From contig JALOAQ010000029.1 of the NCBI GenBank assembly GCA_023228725.1, forward strand, positions 1 through 26,793: 26,793 bases of DNA, written 5' to 3'. The DNA is from Bacteroidales bacterium (lineage in GTDB: Bacteria; Bacteroidota; Bacteroidia; Bacteroidales; ML635J-15). Under the pieces are notes generated by a model, which made no database searches, was not told the origin of the DNA, and saw only the letters and a list, made by a program, of their open reading frames with translations. A program made the translations under genes and the position numbers. Positions 15,206 through 23,071 of the stretch are shown here, piece by piece (within the stretch, counting starts at the first letter, position 1; each line of letters begins with the position of its first letter).

Positions 15206-15565
15206 TTATATCTCATCAATTTTCAAATCCATAGGGTTCCAAAAAACGTCAGAAAAGTTAATAATTTTATTATTTTCGACAATAATTCCCTCTGCCTCAA
15301 GAAGTTTTTGCATTAGATTTTCTTCTTTAAAATGAAATTTACCAGTTAACACACCATTTCTATTAACAACTCTGTGTGCCGGTAGCTTATCTAAAATATT
15401 TTTTGTGGAATTTAAAGCCCAGCCCACCATTCTTGCTGCTTGGGCTGAGCCAATAGCTTTTGCAATTGCACCATAACTAGTAACTTTTCCATATGGAATT
15501 TGACTAACAACAGAATATACCCTTTCGAAAAAGCTTTCATTATCTAAACTGCTAATCTTCTTCAT
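15206..15565 (-). CDS. Alkyltransferase-like (ATL) protein of the MGMT family
   Basis: A 119-residue homologue of the DNA-binding domain of O6-alkylguanine-DNA alkyltransferase. It shows the helix-turn-helix region KVTSYGAIAKAIG and AARMVGWAL, and the active-site loop PAHRVVNRNG. The alkyl-accepting cysteine of the PCHR motif is replaced by Ala (residue 63). The protein therefore cannot repair by alkyl transfer and is expected to bind O6-alkylguanine lesions and flag them for nucleotide excision repair, as known for ATL proteins. Its ATG at 15565 overlaps the trmB stop by 14 bp; a TTG at 15577 is a less likely alternative. It is the last gene of the holB-ricT-gldH-trmB unit. Confidence 0.9.
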   Translation of the reverse strand: MKKISSLDNESFFERVYSVVSQIPYGKVTSYGAIAKAIGSAQAARMVGWALNSTKNILDKLPAHRVVNRNGVLTGKFHFKEENLMQKLLEAEGIIVENNKIINFSDVFWNPMDLKIDEI

Positions 15566-16265
15566 AAGGAGGTTCAATTAATTTTGCAGTTTGAGGAAGT
15601 TTGAACTTTAAATATTTAATACTTCTATTTTCTTCATTCCACATTTTTTCATAATGTGTTTTTATTGTTAATACACCAGAATAGTGTTCTGACTCATACA
15701 AATTATCAGTATCAACAAGTATTTCAAGATTATTAATAGAAATTACTGACTTAGTATATTTATATAAAGTATCGTCATCAGTTTTTAAATTAACAATTCC
15801 ATTATCTACCAAAAAAGTTTGATATTTTGTTAAAAAAGCAGATGAAGTTAATCTTTTCTTAATTCTTTTTCTTGGTCCTAATTGTGGGTCTGGAAAAGTT
15901 ATCCAAATTTCGTCAACTTCATTTTTATCAAAACAAAAAGGCGTAAACTCTACTCTAGTTCGTAAGAAAGCCACATTTTTTAACTCAAATTTTAAAACAT
16001 TACTAGCTCCTCTCCACATTCTTGCACCTTTTATATCTACACCAATATAGTTACACTGCGAATAGTTTTGCGCTTGTTCAACAGTATATTCACCTTTTCC
16101 ACAGCCTAACTCAAGTATTATAGGATTTTTATTTTTAAAAAACTTTTCTGTCCAATTAGCTTTCATCTCATAATCTTGTGGATTTTGAAAATCAAATTTT
16201 GGTTCAAAAAAATGAGGGAAAGTTTTATTTTGGGCAAACTTTTGTAATTTTCTTTTTGCAGACAT
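15552..16265 (-). CDS. trmB: tRNA (guanine-N7-)-methyltransferase
   Basis: A 237-residue SAM-dependent enzyme that methylates G46 in the variable loop of tRNAs. Motif I is ELGCGKG at 52-58 (SAM binding), followed by GVDIKGARMWRGA around 75-87. The catalytic region ITFPDPQLGPRKRIKKRL is at 122-139 and contains the conserved DP and basic residues. LKTDD is at 160-164, and the C-terminal THYEKMW corresponds to the family T-x-Y-E motif. Length is normal for Bacteroidota TrmB. It starts 7 bp after the gldH stop and overlaps the ATL gene by 14 bp, so it belongs to the same transcription unit. Confidence 0.95.
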   Translation of the reverse strand: MSAKRKLQKFAQNKTFPHFFEPKFDFQNPQDYEMKANWTEKFFKNKNPIILELGCGKGEYTVEQAQNYSQCNYIGVDIKGARMWRGASNVLKFELKNVAFLRTRVEFTPFCFDKNEVDEIWITFPDPQLGPRKRIKKRLTSSAFLTKYQTFLVDNGIVNLKTDDDTLYKYTKSVISINNLEILVDTDNLYESEHYSGVLTIKTHYEKMWNEENRSIKYLKFKLPQTAKLIEPPYEED

Positions 16266-16272
16266 TTATAAT

Positions 16273-16839
16273 TTATTTAGCATCAACTTTTTCTATTCTT
16301 AATCCCATTTTCATTATCCCCGGCAATTGATCTATTCGCATAGCCTGCTCATATTCAACCGAATATTTTCCTTTATGAGGAAATCTCACATTCATTTTCC
16401 AAGGCCACTGCAAATTTCTAATACTTCCTGAACCTTTTCCATACCATTTTCCATAATCATCGGCAAGATTACATTCAAGAGTATCAATTTTAATTACTCC
16501 ATTTGGAGCTGAAGATTTAACAAAAAGCCATAAATTTTTATATTGATACTCAGAACTATGTCTAATATGAATATACACATTATGCATAGTAAGAGTGTCG
16601 TCTATTTCAAATGTAAATAATAGTTTTTTTTTGTTGTCCCAGATATCATTTGGAGCTGAAGATTTAACAAAAAGCCATAAATTTTTATATTGATACTCAG
16701 AACTATGTCTAATAGGAATATCTTTATCATGAATATTTTGATATTCTTCATACACTTTATTTCTATCACAAGAAATAAAAAATACATTAAAAAACATAAG
16801 AACAAGCAGACTTAAAGCTTTTTTATTTGTTTTTTTCAT
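16273..16839 (-). CDS. gldH: Gliding motility lipoprotein GldH with an internal duplication
   Basis: A 188-residue lipoprotein of the GldH family, required for gliding and linked to type IX secretion function in Flavobacterium. The signal peptide ends in FISC (Cys24). The family core is visible: IWDNKKKLLFTFEIDDTLTMHNVYIHIRH, then YKNLWLFVKSSAPNG, DTLECNLADDYGKWYGKGSG, and RFPHKGKYSVEYEQAMR with the close LPGIMKMGLRIEKV. A 25-residue block, I-[PH]-IRHSSEYQYKNLWLFV then KSSAPN, occurs twice: once in its usual place and once inserted just before IWDNKK. The DNA repeats differ at one base. The protein is thus longer than expected by about 25-28 residues, in frame. It overlaps the upstream ricT-like gene by 17 bp. 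Confidence 0.85.
   Translation of the reverse strand: MKKTNKKALSLLVLMFFNVFFISCDRNKVYEEYQNIHDKDIPIRHSSEYQYKNLWLFVKSSAPNDIWDNKKKLLFTFEIDDTLTMHNVYIHIRHSSEYQYKNLWLFVKSSAPNGVIKIDTLECNLADDYGKWYGKGSGSIRNLQWPWKMNVRFPHKGKYSVEYEQAMRIDQLPGIMKMGLRIEKVDAK
16500..16574. repeat. Direct repeat inside gldH, copy A (family-typical position)
   Basis: A 75-bp segment repeated at 16647-16721 with one mismatch (T at 16568 against G at 16715). The offset is 147 bp, a multiple of three. It encodes the conserved NLWLF strand of GldH and is probably the original copy. Confidence 0.95.
16647..16721. repeat. Direct repeat inside gldH, copy B (inserted copy)
   Basis: The second copy of the 75-bp gldH repeat. It encodes the block near the N-terminus of the mature protein, where the family has no such sequence. 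The flanking sequence differs completely from copy A, so the boundaries are sharp. Confidence 0.95.
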
Positions 16840-17983
16840 TATTTTGTTTTCTGATTTTATACTGTTTAGGTTTACTTTTTTTATTTTTCTTTTTCAGTTT
16901 TTTAGAGTCGAACCTAGTTAAGCTATCAGAATTTAATTCCTCTTTAAAACTTATACTAGTTTTTCCATTAGTTTTATTTTCTTCAAAAACATTTTCGGGA
17001 TATATACCTTTTTCATTCAAATCCATAATTTCTTTGACTTTATTAACATCTAAAGCACGAATAACCGGAATATCATTTACTTTTGTTTCATAATACATTA
17101 AATTTTTAAAAATATCATTTTTAACATGTATAGCTTCGCTTTTAGCAAATTTAAGGTTTACAATATTTTTCGGAAAATTTCGTCTTTCATCTAAATAAAC
17201 TTCAAGCTCATAATTTAAGCAACATTTCAACTTACTACACTGACCAGCAAGCTTTTGAGGATTTAGAGAAAGTTCTTGCAACCTAGCCGAATTTGTAGAA
17301 ACAGACACAAAATCATACATCCAAGTAGTGCAACAAAGCTCTCTTCCGCAAGGACCAATTCCTCCGATTTTACCGGCTTCTTGTCTTGCTCCTATTTGTT
17401 TCATTTCAACTCTAATTCTGAACTCTTCTGCCATTTTTTTAATAAGCTCTCTAAAATCCACTCTATCTTCGGCAATATAATAAAATATTGCCTTTGTTTT
17501 ATCTCCTTGAAACTCTACATCCCCAATTTTCATATTCAAATTAAGCGAGTTTGCAAGTTCACGAGTTCTCAGCATTGTTGGAATTTCAAGAGAAATTGCC
17601 TCTCTCCACTTTTGAATATCGTGAGTTCGTGCTTTTCTATATATTTTTTTAAAACCTTGATCTTTTAATGATTTTTGCCTATTAATATGTTGTTCTGCAA
17701 TATAACCAACAGCAGATACTATCCCTATATCATGACCAGGTGAAGACTCGACTGCAACAATGTCTCCAACATTTAATTGCAAATTACAAGTATTCTCAAA
17801 TATTACTTTTCTTGTATTTTTAAATCTTACTTCAACATATTTATTTTGTGCCAAAGGATCTTCAATATCATTTAGCCAATCATAAACATCTAGTTTATTA
17901 CAACAAAAACTTTTGCTTACATTAGCTGAATTTTCATCAACTTTAGTTACCAAACAACCTCTTTCAAATTCTCTATCTATCAT
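16823..17983 (-). CDS. ricT: PSP1-domain protein, RicT/YaaT-like, with Fe-S type cysteines
   Basis: A 386-residue cytosolic protein of the PSP1 C-terminal family. The core contains LNVGDIVAVESSPGHDIGIVSAVG (about 70-93), an RTRELANSLNLNMKIGDVEFQGDK region (about 139-162) and VDFRELIKKMAEEFRIRVEMKQIGARQEA (about 175-203). Cysteine clusters lie in GPCGRELCCTTW (C212, C217, C218) and GQCSKLKCCLNYE (C249, C254, C255), the positions that hold iron-sulfur clusters in the Bacillus RicT (YaaT) complex. An extra CC pair is at 27-28. In Bacillus it acts with RicA and RicF on RNase Y-dependent mRNA processing; those partners are not in this window, so the role here is open. A long Lys-rich tail (about 360-386) may contact RNA. 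It starts 4 bp after holB and overlaps gldH. Confidence 0.88.
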   Translation of the reverse strand: MIDREFERGCLVTKVDENSANVSKSFCCNKLDVYDWLNDIEDPLAQNKYVEVRFKNTRKVIFENTCNLQLNVGDIVAVESSPGHDIGIVSAVGYIAEQHINRQKSLKDQGFKKIYRKARTHDIQKWREAISLEIPTMLRTRELANSLNLNMKIGDVEFQGDKTKAIFYYIAEDRVDFRELIKKMAEEFRIRVEMKQIGARQEAGKIGGIGPCGRELCCTTWMYDFVSVSTNSARLQELSLNPQKLAGQCSKLKCCLNYELEVYLDERRNFPKNIVNLKFAKSEAIHVKNDIFKNLMYYETKVNDIPVIRALDVNKVKEIMDLNEKGIYPENVFEENKTNGKTSISFKEELNSDSLTRFDSKKLKKKNKKSKPKQYKIRKQNNEKNK

Positions 17984-17987
17984 TTCA

Positions 17988-19109
17988 TTATTTCTTAATT
18001 ACTCTCATTACCAAAAAAGCTATATCTGTAAAAATTATTCTTGCCATTCCATTTCTTTCTATGTGAAAATAAGCTTCATCAAAAACTTTTACAATTTCGT
18101 TTACATTATTATTATTTAAAAATTTTGCAAATTTAGATGCAAACTCTTCTTCTTCTTTTGTTAGGTAATAAATATTATTGTTTTTAAAATTATATACAAA
18201 ATTCTCTCTTATTAAAATACTGCTATATTTTAAAAAGTTTTTTTGTGCTTCTCTACCTATTTTAGCCATTTCATCAGCCCATTGTAAGGCTTCTGCAATA
18301 TTTCGAGAATATGTAAACCTCATAAACCTAATAAACTGTTGTAAATTAAATTTATTTTCTTCACTAGCTAGAATTTGTTTTTTTGCCTCTACATAACTTC
18401 CATTACTAATTTTAACAATATCAGCTGCTTCTTGAGTATTTAGATTAAAATTTTTTATTATATATTCTTGCATAATATCGTCATCAATTCCTAAAATTTT
18501 CACTGCTTGAGTTCTTGATAGGATTGTTGGCAATACAGATTCTCTTTCGTCACTAACTAAAATAAACACAGTATTATGAGGCGGTTCTTCTAAAATTTTC
18601 AATAATTTATTAGCACAAGAATTATTCATCTTTTCAGGAAGCCAAATTATCATTATTTTATATTCTGACTCATAAGATTTTAGGCTAAGTTTTCTAATTA
18701 TTTCAGCAGATTCATCAACAGAGATAATTCCCTGTTTATTTTGCGAACCTAAATGCTGCATCCACTCGTTATATGAAATATATACGTCATTTTGAATTAA
18801 TTCTCTCCATTCTGAAATAAAAGCATCAGAAATTTTCTTTTTTCCACTTTCAGTAATTACGGGAAACACAAAATGCAAATCTGGATGAATTAATTTTTCA
18901 TATTTTTTACAAGAAAGACATTGACCACAACTATCCTTTTCTTGTTTATCAGTACAAGATAAATATTGAGCAAAAGCAATTGCTAAACCTAGCTTTCCTG
19001 AACCAGCAATTCCAAAAAACAGATAAGCATGGCTAAGCCTATTATTCACAAAACTTTGAATAAGCCGTTCTTTAATTTCTTTTTGTCCTAATATTTGTTC
19101 AAACTTCAT
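17988..19109 (-). CDS. holB: DNA polymerase III subunit delta prime
   Basis: A 373-residue clamp-loader subunit. It begins MKFEQILGQKEIKERL, a typical start, so the ATG at 19109 is preferred to one at 19151. The P-loop region is GIAGSGK at 33-39, followed by LG in place of the usual T, which fits a subunit that does not itself hydrolyse ATP well. Zinc-binding cysteines are C52, C61, C64 and C67 in the SCTDKQEKDSCGQCLSC segment. Further motifs are IRKLSLKSYESEYKIMII, ANKLLKILEEPP and PTILSRTQAV, the sensor and SRC-like region (here S-R-T, with the Cys of SRC replaced). It is the first gene of the five-gene unit that ends with the ATL gene and is divergent from the AEC transporter. Confidence 0.93.
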   Translation of the reverse strand: MKFEQILGQKEIKERLIQSFVNNRLSHAYLFFGIAGSGKLGLAIAFAQYLSCTDKQEKDSCGQCLSCKKYEKLIHPDLHFVFPVITESGKKKISDAFISEWRELIQNDVYISYNEWMQHLGSQNKQGIISVDESAEIIRKLSLKSYESEYKIMIIWLPEKMNNSCANKLLKILEEPPHNTVFILVSDERESVLPTILSRTQAVKILGIDDDIMQEYIIKNFNLNTQEAADIVKISNGSYVEAKKQILASEENKFNLQQFIRFMRFTYSRNIAEALQWADEMAKIGREAQKNFLKYSSILIRENFVYNFKNNNIYYLTKEEEEFASKFAKFLNNNNVNEIVKVFDEAYFHIERNGMARIIFTDIAFLVMRVIKK

Positions 19110-19129
19110 AAGTAAAAAGTTACAAGATA

Positions 19130-19137
19130 CAAAATTA
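19130..19137 (-). promoter_or_regulatory. Putative -7 box upstream of holB
   Basis: On the minus strand TAATTTTG ends 20 nt before the holB ATG. It is the same octamer as at 3637-3630 and, in the opposite direction, 19172-19179. Confidence 0.4.
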
Positions 19138-19171
19138 AACAAATATTTCAATTCATATTCTTATTAATTTG

Positions 19172-19179
19172 TAATTTTG
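19172..19179 (+). promoter_or_regulatory. Putative -7 box placed for leaderless transcription of the AEC transporter gene
   Basis: TAATTTTG ends exactly 4 nt before the ATG at 19184, the same spacing as at 11001-11008. No clear -33 TTTG at 19-20 nt upstream. Confidence 0.45.
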
Positions 19180-19183
19180 CCAA

Positions 19184-20134
19184 ATGCAAATAATTATTGA
19201 ACAAATATTGGTTTTGGCATTGATTTCAATTATAGGTTTAATAGCTTTTAAACTAAAAGCTATAACAAAAGAAAACAATGCCGGCTTAGTAAAAGTTATT
19301 TTAAAAATCACTCTACCAATTTTAATTTTTACAACTTTTGCAAATACCAACTTAGATAAAGAAATTATTCAAAACTTTCCCATTGTTTTTATTTCAGCCA
19401 TTATTAGTGTAAGTTTATTATTTTTTCTAAGCAATATAAGTTCTAAATTTTTAAAATTAGACAAAGAAAACAAAGCTCTACATAACGCTCACACAATGTT
19501 TGGGAATACAGTTTTTCTTGGATTTCCACTTTTAGACGCTCTTTTCCCTGGTGGTGAGGGTTTAATTTACGCAACAATTTTTCAATTAGCCCATGATTCT
19601 CTTATGTGGACTTGGGGAGTATTAATTATGAGTAAAGCTGCCAATAAAACTTCTGAAAAAGTAAATAAAAAACATTTATTAAATCCAATAACTCTTTCAT
19701 TTGTAATAGGTCTAATTTTTATGATTTTTAAAATAAGAATACCTAGTTTAGCATTAAAACCTTTGCTTGGCATCGGACATACAACTATTTATATATCAAT
19801 GATTTACGTTGGTGCAGTTTTAGCTCAAGCAAAGTTAAAACCATTAATTCAAAATTTACGTTCTTATGTTTTAAGTTTTAATAAATTAATTTTTGCCCCT
19901 TTAATTTTAGCCTTTATTTTAATTTTATTTAAAAATTTTGGTTTACATATATCCAATACGGCTTTAATTTGTGCCGTACTTCAAACTGCTATGCCTTGTA
20001 TGATAATTATTTCTGTTTTAGCCGAAGACTTAGGATTAAATGCAAAACAAGCAGTAGAAAACATTTTAGTTAGTTCAGTTCTTTCAATATTTACTTTGCC
20101 ATTAATTTATTGGCTTATTTCTATATTTTTATAA
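19184..20134 (+). CDS. AEC-family (auxin efflux carrier-like) transporter
   Basis: A 316-residue integral inner-membrane protein with about ten transmembrane segments, in two groups of five separated by a polar stretch rich in Lys and Asn near residues 155-165. Family features include NNAGLVKVILKITLPILIFTTFA (second segment with the LP break), HTMFGNTVFLGFPLLDALFPGGEGLIYA (third to fourth segments), and in the second half LICAVLQTAMPCMIIISVLAEDLG. AEC members move small organic acids or related compounds by secondary transport; the substrate cannot be told here. The first helix begins within a few residues of the ATG, so a later start is not possible. Divergent from holB across 74 bp and convergent with rluD across 17 bp. 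Confidence 0.92.
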   Translation: MQIIIEQILVLALISIIGLIAFKLKAITKENNAGLVKVILKITLPILIFTTFANTNLDKEIIQNFPIVFISAIISVSLLFFLSNISSKFLKLDKENKALHNAHTMFGNTVFLGFPLLDALFPGGEGLIYATIFQLAHDSLMWTWGVLIMSKAANKTSEKVNKKHLLNPITLSFVIGLIFMIFKIRIPSLALKPLLGIGHTTIYISMIYVGAVLAQAKLKPLIQNLRSYVLSFNKLIFAPLILAFILILFKNFGLHISNTALICAVLQTAMPCMIIISVLAEDLGLNAKQAVENILVSSVLSIFTLPLIYWLISIFL

Positions 20135-20151
20135 AAAATATACTTACAAAC

Positions 20152-21207
20152 TTAAATATCTCTTCCCGAGATATAGTTTCTCCATTTATCCACGCAAGTT
20201 TGAATATCATCTGGCAAATCGGAGTCAAAACATACATCTTTATCTGTTGAGGGATGAATAAATCCTAAAGATTTTGCATGCAAAGCTTGACGTGGGCAAA
20301 TTTTAAAACAGTTTTCTACAAATTGTTTATATTTTGTAAAAGTTGTTCCTTTTAAAATTTTATCGCCACCATATTCCCAATCATTAAATAATGGATGTCC
20401 AATACTTTTAAAATGCACTCTTATTTGATGTGTTCTTCCTGTTTCTAGCATACATTCAACAAGATTTACATAATCAAATCTTTCAAGCACTTTATAATGA
20501 GTAATTGCTTCTTTTCCATACTCACCATCCGGAAATACGTCCATTATTTTTCTATTTTTCAAGTTTCTCCCCACATGTCCTGTAATAGTTCCTTCATCAT
20601 TTTCTAAATTTCCCCAGACCAAAGCTTGATATGTTCGTTTTGTTGTATGCTCAAAAAACTGTTTTGCAATTTTATTCATAGCCAACTCATTTTTAGCAAC
20701 AACTAATAATCCTGAGGTATCTTTATCTATTCTATGCAGAAGTCCAGGTCTAATTTCATTTCCTTCACTTGTTGGCAATTCTTGAAATTTATATGCTAAT
20801 GCGTTTACAAGAGTGCCTTCGTAATGTCCAAAACTAGGGTGTACTACCATTCCCGGTTTTTTGTTTACAATTACAAAGTCATTATCTTCATAAACTATAT
20901 CTATGGGAATATCTTGTGCTATTAATTCCTTATCTGCTTTTGGATATGCAAGAAGAATACTAACTATGTCGCCTGGCTTTACTTTATAAGAGTTTTTTAT
21001 TTCTTTTCCATTTACCAATATATTTCCGGCTTCAGCAGCATTTTGAATACGGTTTCTTGATGTAGATGCTAAACGGGACACAAGATATTTATCCAAACGC
21101 ATTAATTTTTGTCCTGGCTCAATAATAAGTCTGTGGTGTTCAAATAATTCAGATTGTGTAAACTCCTCATCAGCTGAATCTTGAACTTCGCGGTATTCTT
21201 CGTCCAT
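20152..21207 (-). CDS. rluD: Pseudouridine synthase, RluA/RluD family
   Basis: A 351-residue RNA pseudouridine synthase. An S4 RNA-binding domain at about 36-84 (MRLDKYLVSRLASTSRNRIQ and NILVNGKEIKNSYKVKPGD) precedes the catalytic domain. The active-site motif is HRIDKDTSGLLVV at 158-170 with catalytic Asp161. Other conserved parts are VNKKPGMVVHPSFGHYEGTLVNAL at about 114-136 and LETGRTHQIRVHFKSIGHPLFND. In RluD itself the targets are U1911, U1915 and U1917 in helix 69 of 23S rRNA; the presence of S4 and the local gene order support RluD over RluA or RluC, but specificity is inferred. It starts 1 bp after the stop of the T9SS cargo gene. Confidence 0.93.
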   Translation of the reverse strand: MDEEYREVQDSADEEFTQSELFEHHRLIIEPGQKLMRLDKYLVSRLASTSRNRIQNAAEAGNILVNGKEIKNSYKVKPGDIVSILLAYPKADKELIAQDIPIDIVYEDNDFVIVNKKPGMVVHPSFGHYEGTLVNALAYKFQELPTSEGNEIRPGLLHRIDKDTSGLLVVAKNELAMNKIAKQFFEHTTKRTYQALVWGNLENDEGTITGHVGRNLKNRKIMDVFPDGEYGKEAITHYKVLERFDYVNLVECMLETGRTHQIRVHFKSIGHPLFNDWEYGGDKILKGTTFTKYKQFVENCFKICPRQALHAKSLGFIHPSTDKDVCFDSDLPDDIQTCVDKWRNYISGRDI

Positions 21208-21208
21208 T

Positions 21209-23059
21209 TTAACGGGCTATTAACAATTTTTGAGTTTTATAATTAACAAAATTAGAGATTAATTTCACTATATAAATTCCTGAACTTAAATCAGAAATAT
21301 CAATTTGATTTTTTGATGCAGTTGATAACAATAATTTCCCTGTAAAATCAAAAATTTGGACAATATCATTATTTGAAAAAGATTCAATATTTATAAAATT
21401 GTTGGCAGGGTTTGGATAAATTTGAAATTCAGCAAAGTTTTCTTCAAAAATATTAGTCTGCTCTATTGGTTCATATTCAAAAACAGGTCTTAACATCAAA
21501 GCACCAGGAATAGATGAGTTTTCCCAAGTTCCACTAACATTATAAAAAAGGAACTGACTTGCATCATTGTGAATGTCGAAACCACAATTAAGCATATCGT
21601 CAGTAGTTTTAGTCCAACCAATATAAAAAGTAGTATCAATAAGCAATGCAGTATCTAAAGGATAATAAATAAAGCCATTTATATCATCGCTATATTCAGG
21701 CAGAACACCAATTTTTTGAAATAGAGTATCTCCTGGTATTCCATTATCATCTTTCCAAACATTTAAAAAGAAATATTTTTTATTGCCCTCGTTAAGAACT
21801 TTATTAAAATAAATATAAACTCCAAATAGCTTCCCACTTACTAAAGGTGTAAATTGATATGCCAAACTTGAATATGCTGTATTTTGTCCAGAAATTCCAT
21901 AAGCTTTTTCGGCTGAGCCATCATCATAGGCATAATAATTTTCAAATTTCTGATAATATCTAATTGTATCATTCCAGCGATACATAAATCTTTCTTCAGA
22001 ATCATCTGTTGTAATATAACCTTTAAGTAAAAACTTAGCAGAATCTACTGAATTTGAATTAAAAATATAAGGAATTCTTCTACTATAATTAATTGTTTCA
22101 AATGCATCTATATTTTCATTGTCGTCGTTCATAGAAAATCCTATATTATTTCCGAGCAAATCAATAATTTCGACTTGTCTATTAATAGCAAATACGTCAG
22201 GTCCAGTATTTCTATAAGTCCAAGTTAGGCTGTCGTTTACTAATCCTGTATTATTTGCTTTATAATGTTTCCAAGGCACAGATTCGTAGCCATTTAACAT
22301 TGAGTTAAAGTTTTTAATAAAAGCCACATCATTTGCAATTGTATCTGTATAAGTTTTTGCAGTATCAAGCATTACAAAATCAATATTCCAGTGGTCTGAA
22401 TTGCTAATCCAGCTTGGTTCGTAATTTGAGGAAATGCTTGCATAATTAAGAAATCTAAATTGAAAGCCTTTAACAAGAAACAGAGTATCAGTAATTGGAA
22501 TTAAAACATTTTTAAATTCAGACATAACACTTCCACCTGCGACATTCCAAACACTTGTCCAAGCTAAATCAGGAGTTTTAAATTGCACAACAAGAGAGTC
22601 TTTTGTTTCCGGCATATTTCCATTTCCGCCTGCTTGATAAAAAAAGCTAAAATAAACAGAATCACTAGGATGCACGGCAAGATTAATTGGTTTTGAAGTT
22701 AAATAATCAGCAATATCAGAACTTAAAGAAGGCAAATGAGGATAAACATTTCCGAACTCATCAACAGCGTCAAGGCTTGCTACATTATAAGTCATAGGAT
22801 TTTTTGCATAATTATTATTTATAAAAGCAAATTTGTCTATCCATTTTGTTGAATCAGGGTAAACATAAGAAGCAGAAAAGTCATCAAAAAAAGGAAGATT
22901 TAAAGTATCAAGATTCAATTCATTTTTTTGAATTATTTTATTAAAATAATTACGACTATACTGTTTTAGGAAGATATTTCCATAATCTACAACAAATTCT
23001 TGAGCCAATGAAATTGTTGAAATTAGAATTAAAACATATAATAAACTTAATTTCTTCAT
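21209..23059 (-). CDS. Secreted protein with a T9SS type A sorting domain
   Basis: A 616-residue secreted protein. A signal peptide (MKKLSLLYVLILIS through SLAQ) starts it. The middle (about 30-530) is beta-rich with no enzyme motif I recognise; the block FDDGSAEK-like YDDGSAEKAYGISGQ with LAYQFTPLVSGKLFGVYIYFN and LNVWKDDNGIPGDTLFQ recurs in many Bacteroidota cargo proteins. The C-terminal domain (about 543-616) is a type A T9SS signal: FQIYPNPANNFINI, VQIFDFTGKLLLS, ISDLSSGIYIVKL and a basic end KLLIAR. It would be moved through the outer membrane by T9SS and probably attached to the surface. It sits 12 bp after the PASTA gene and 1 bp before rluD, an intimate placement for a cargo gene. 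Confidence 0.85.
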   Translation of the reverse strand: MKKLSLLYVLILISTISLAQEFVVDYGNIFLKQYSRNYFNKIIQKNELNLDTLNLPFFDDFSASYVYPDSTKWIDKFAFINNNYAKNPMTYNVASLDAVDEFGNVYPHLPSLSSDIADYLTSKPINLAVHPSDSVYFSFFYQAGGNGNMPETKDSLVVQFKTPDLAWTSVWNVAGGSVMSEFKNVLIPITDTLFLVKGFQFRFLNYASISSNYEPSWISNSDHWNIDFVMLDTAKTYTDTIANDVAFIKNFNSMLNGYESVPWKHYKANNTGLVNDSLTWTYRNTGPDVFAINRQVEIIDLLGNNIGFSMNDDNENIDAFETINYSRRIPYIFNSNSVDSAKFLLKGYITTDDSEERFMYRWNDTIRYYQKFENYYAYDDGSAEKAYGISGQNTAYSSLAYQFTPLVSGKLFGVYIYFNKVLNEGNKKYFFLNVWKDDNGIPGDTLFQKIGVLPEYSDDINGFIYYPLDTALLIDTTFYIGWTKTTDDMLNCGFDIHNDASQFLFYNVSGTWENSSIPGALMLRPVFEYEPIEQTNIFEENFAEFQIYPNPANNFINIESFSNNDIVQIFDFTGKLLLSTASKNQIDISDLSSGIYIVKLISNFVNYKTQKLLIAR

Positions 23060-23071
23060 AAATAGTTAATA

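Noticed and set aside
15550..15572. AGGAGG on the plus strand near the trmB/ATL junction, like a Shine-Dalgarno sequence
   Set aside because: It lies on the strand opposite to both genes and simply encodes the Pro-Pro end of TrmB; no plus-strand gene follows.
16602..16805. Second minus-strand ORF inside gldH in another frame
   Set aside because: I considered that gldH might be frameshifted at the repeat, but the main frame carries all conserved family motifs on both sides of the duplication, so this is only an overlapping shadow.
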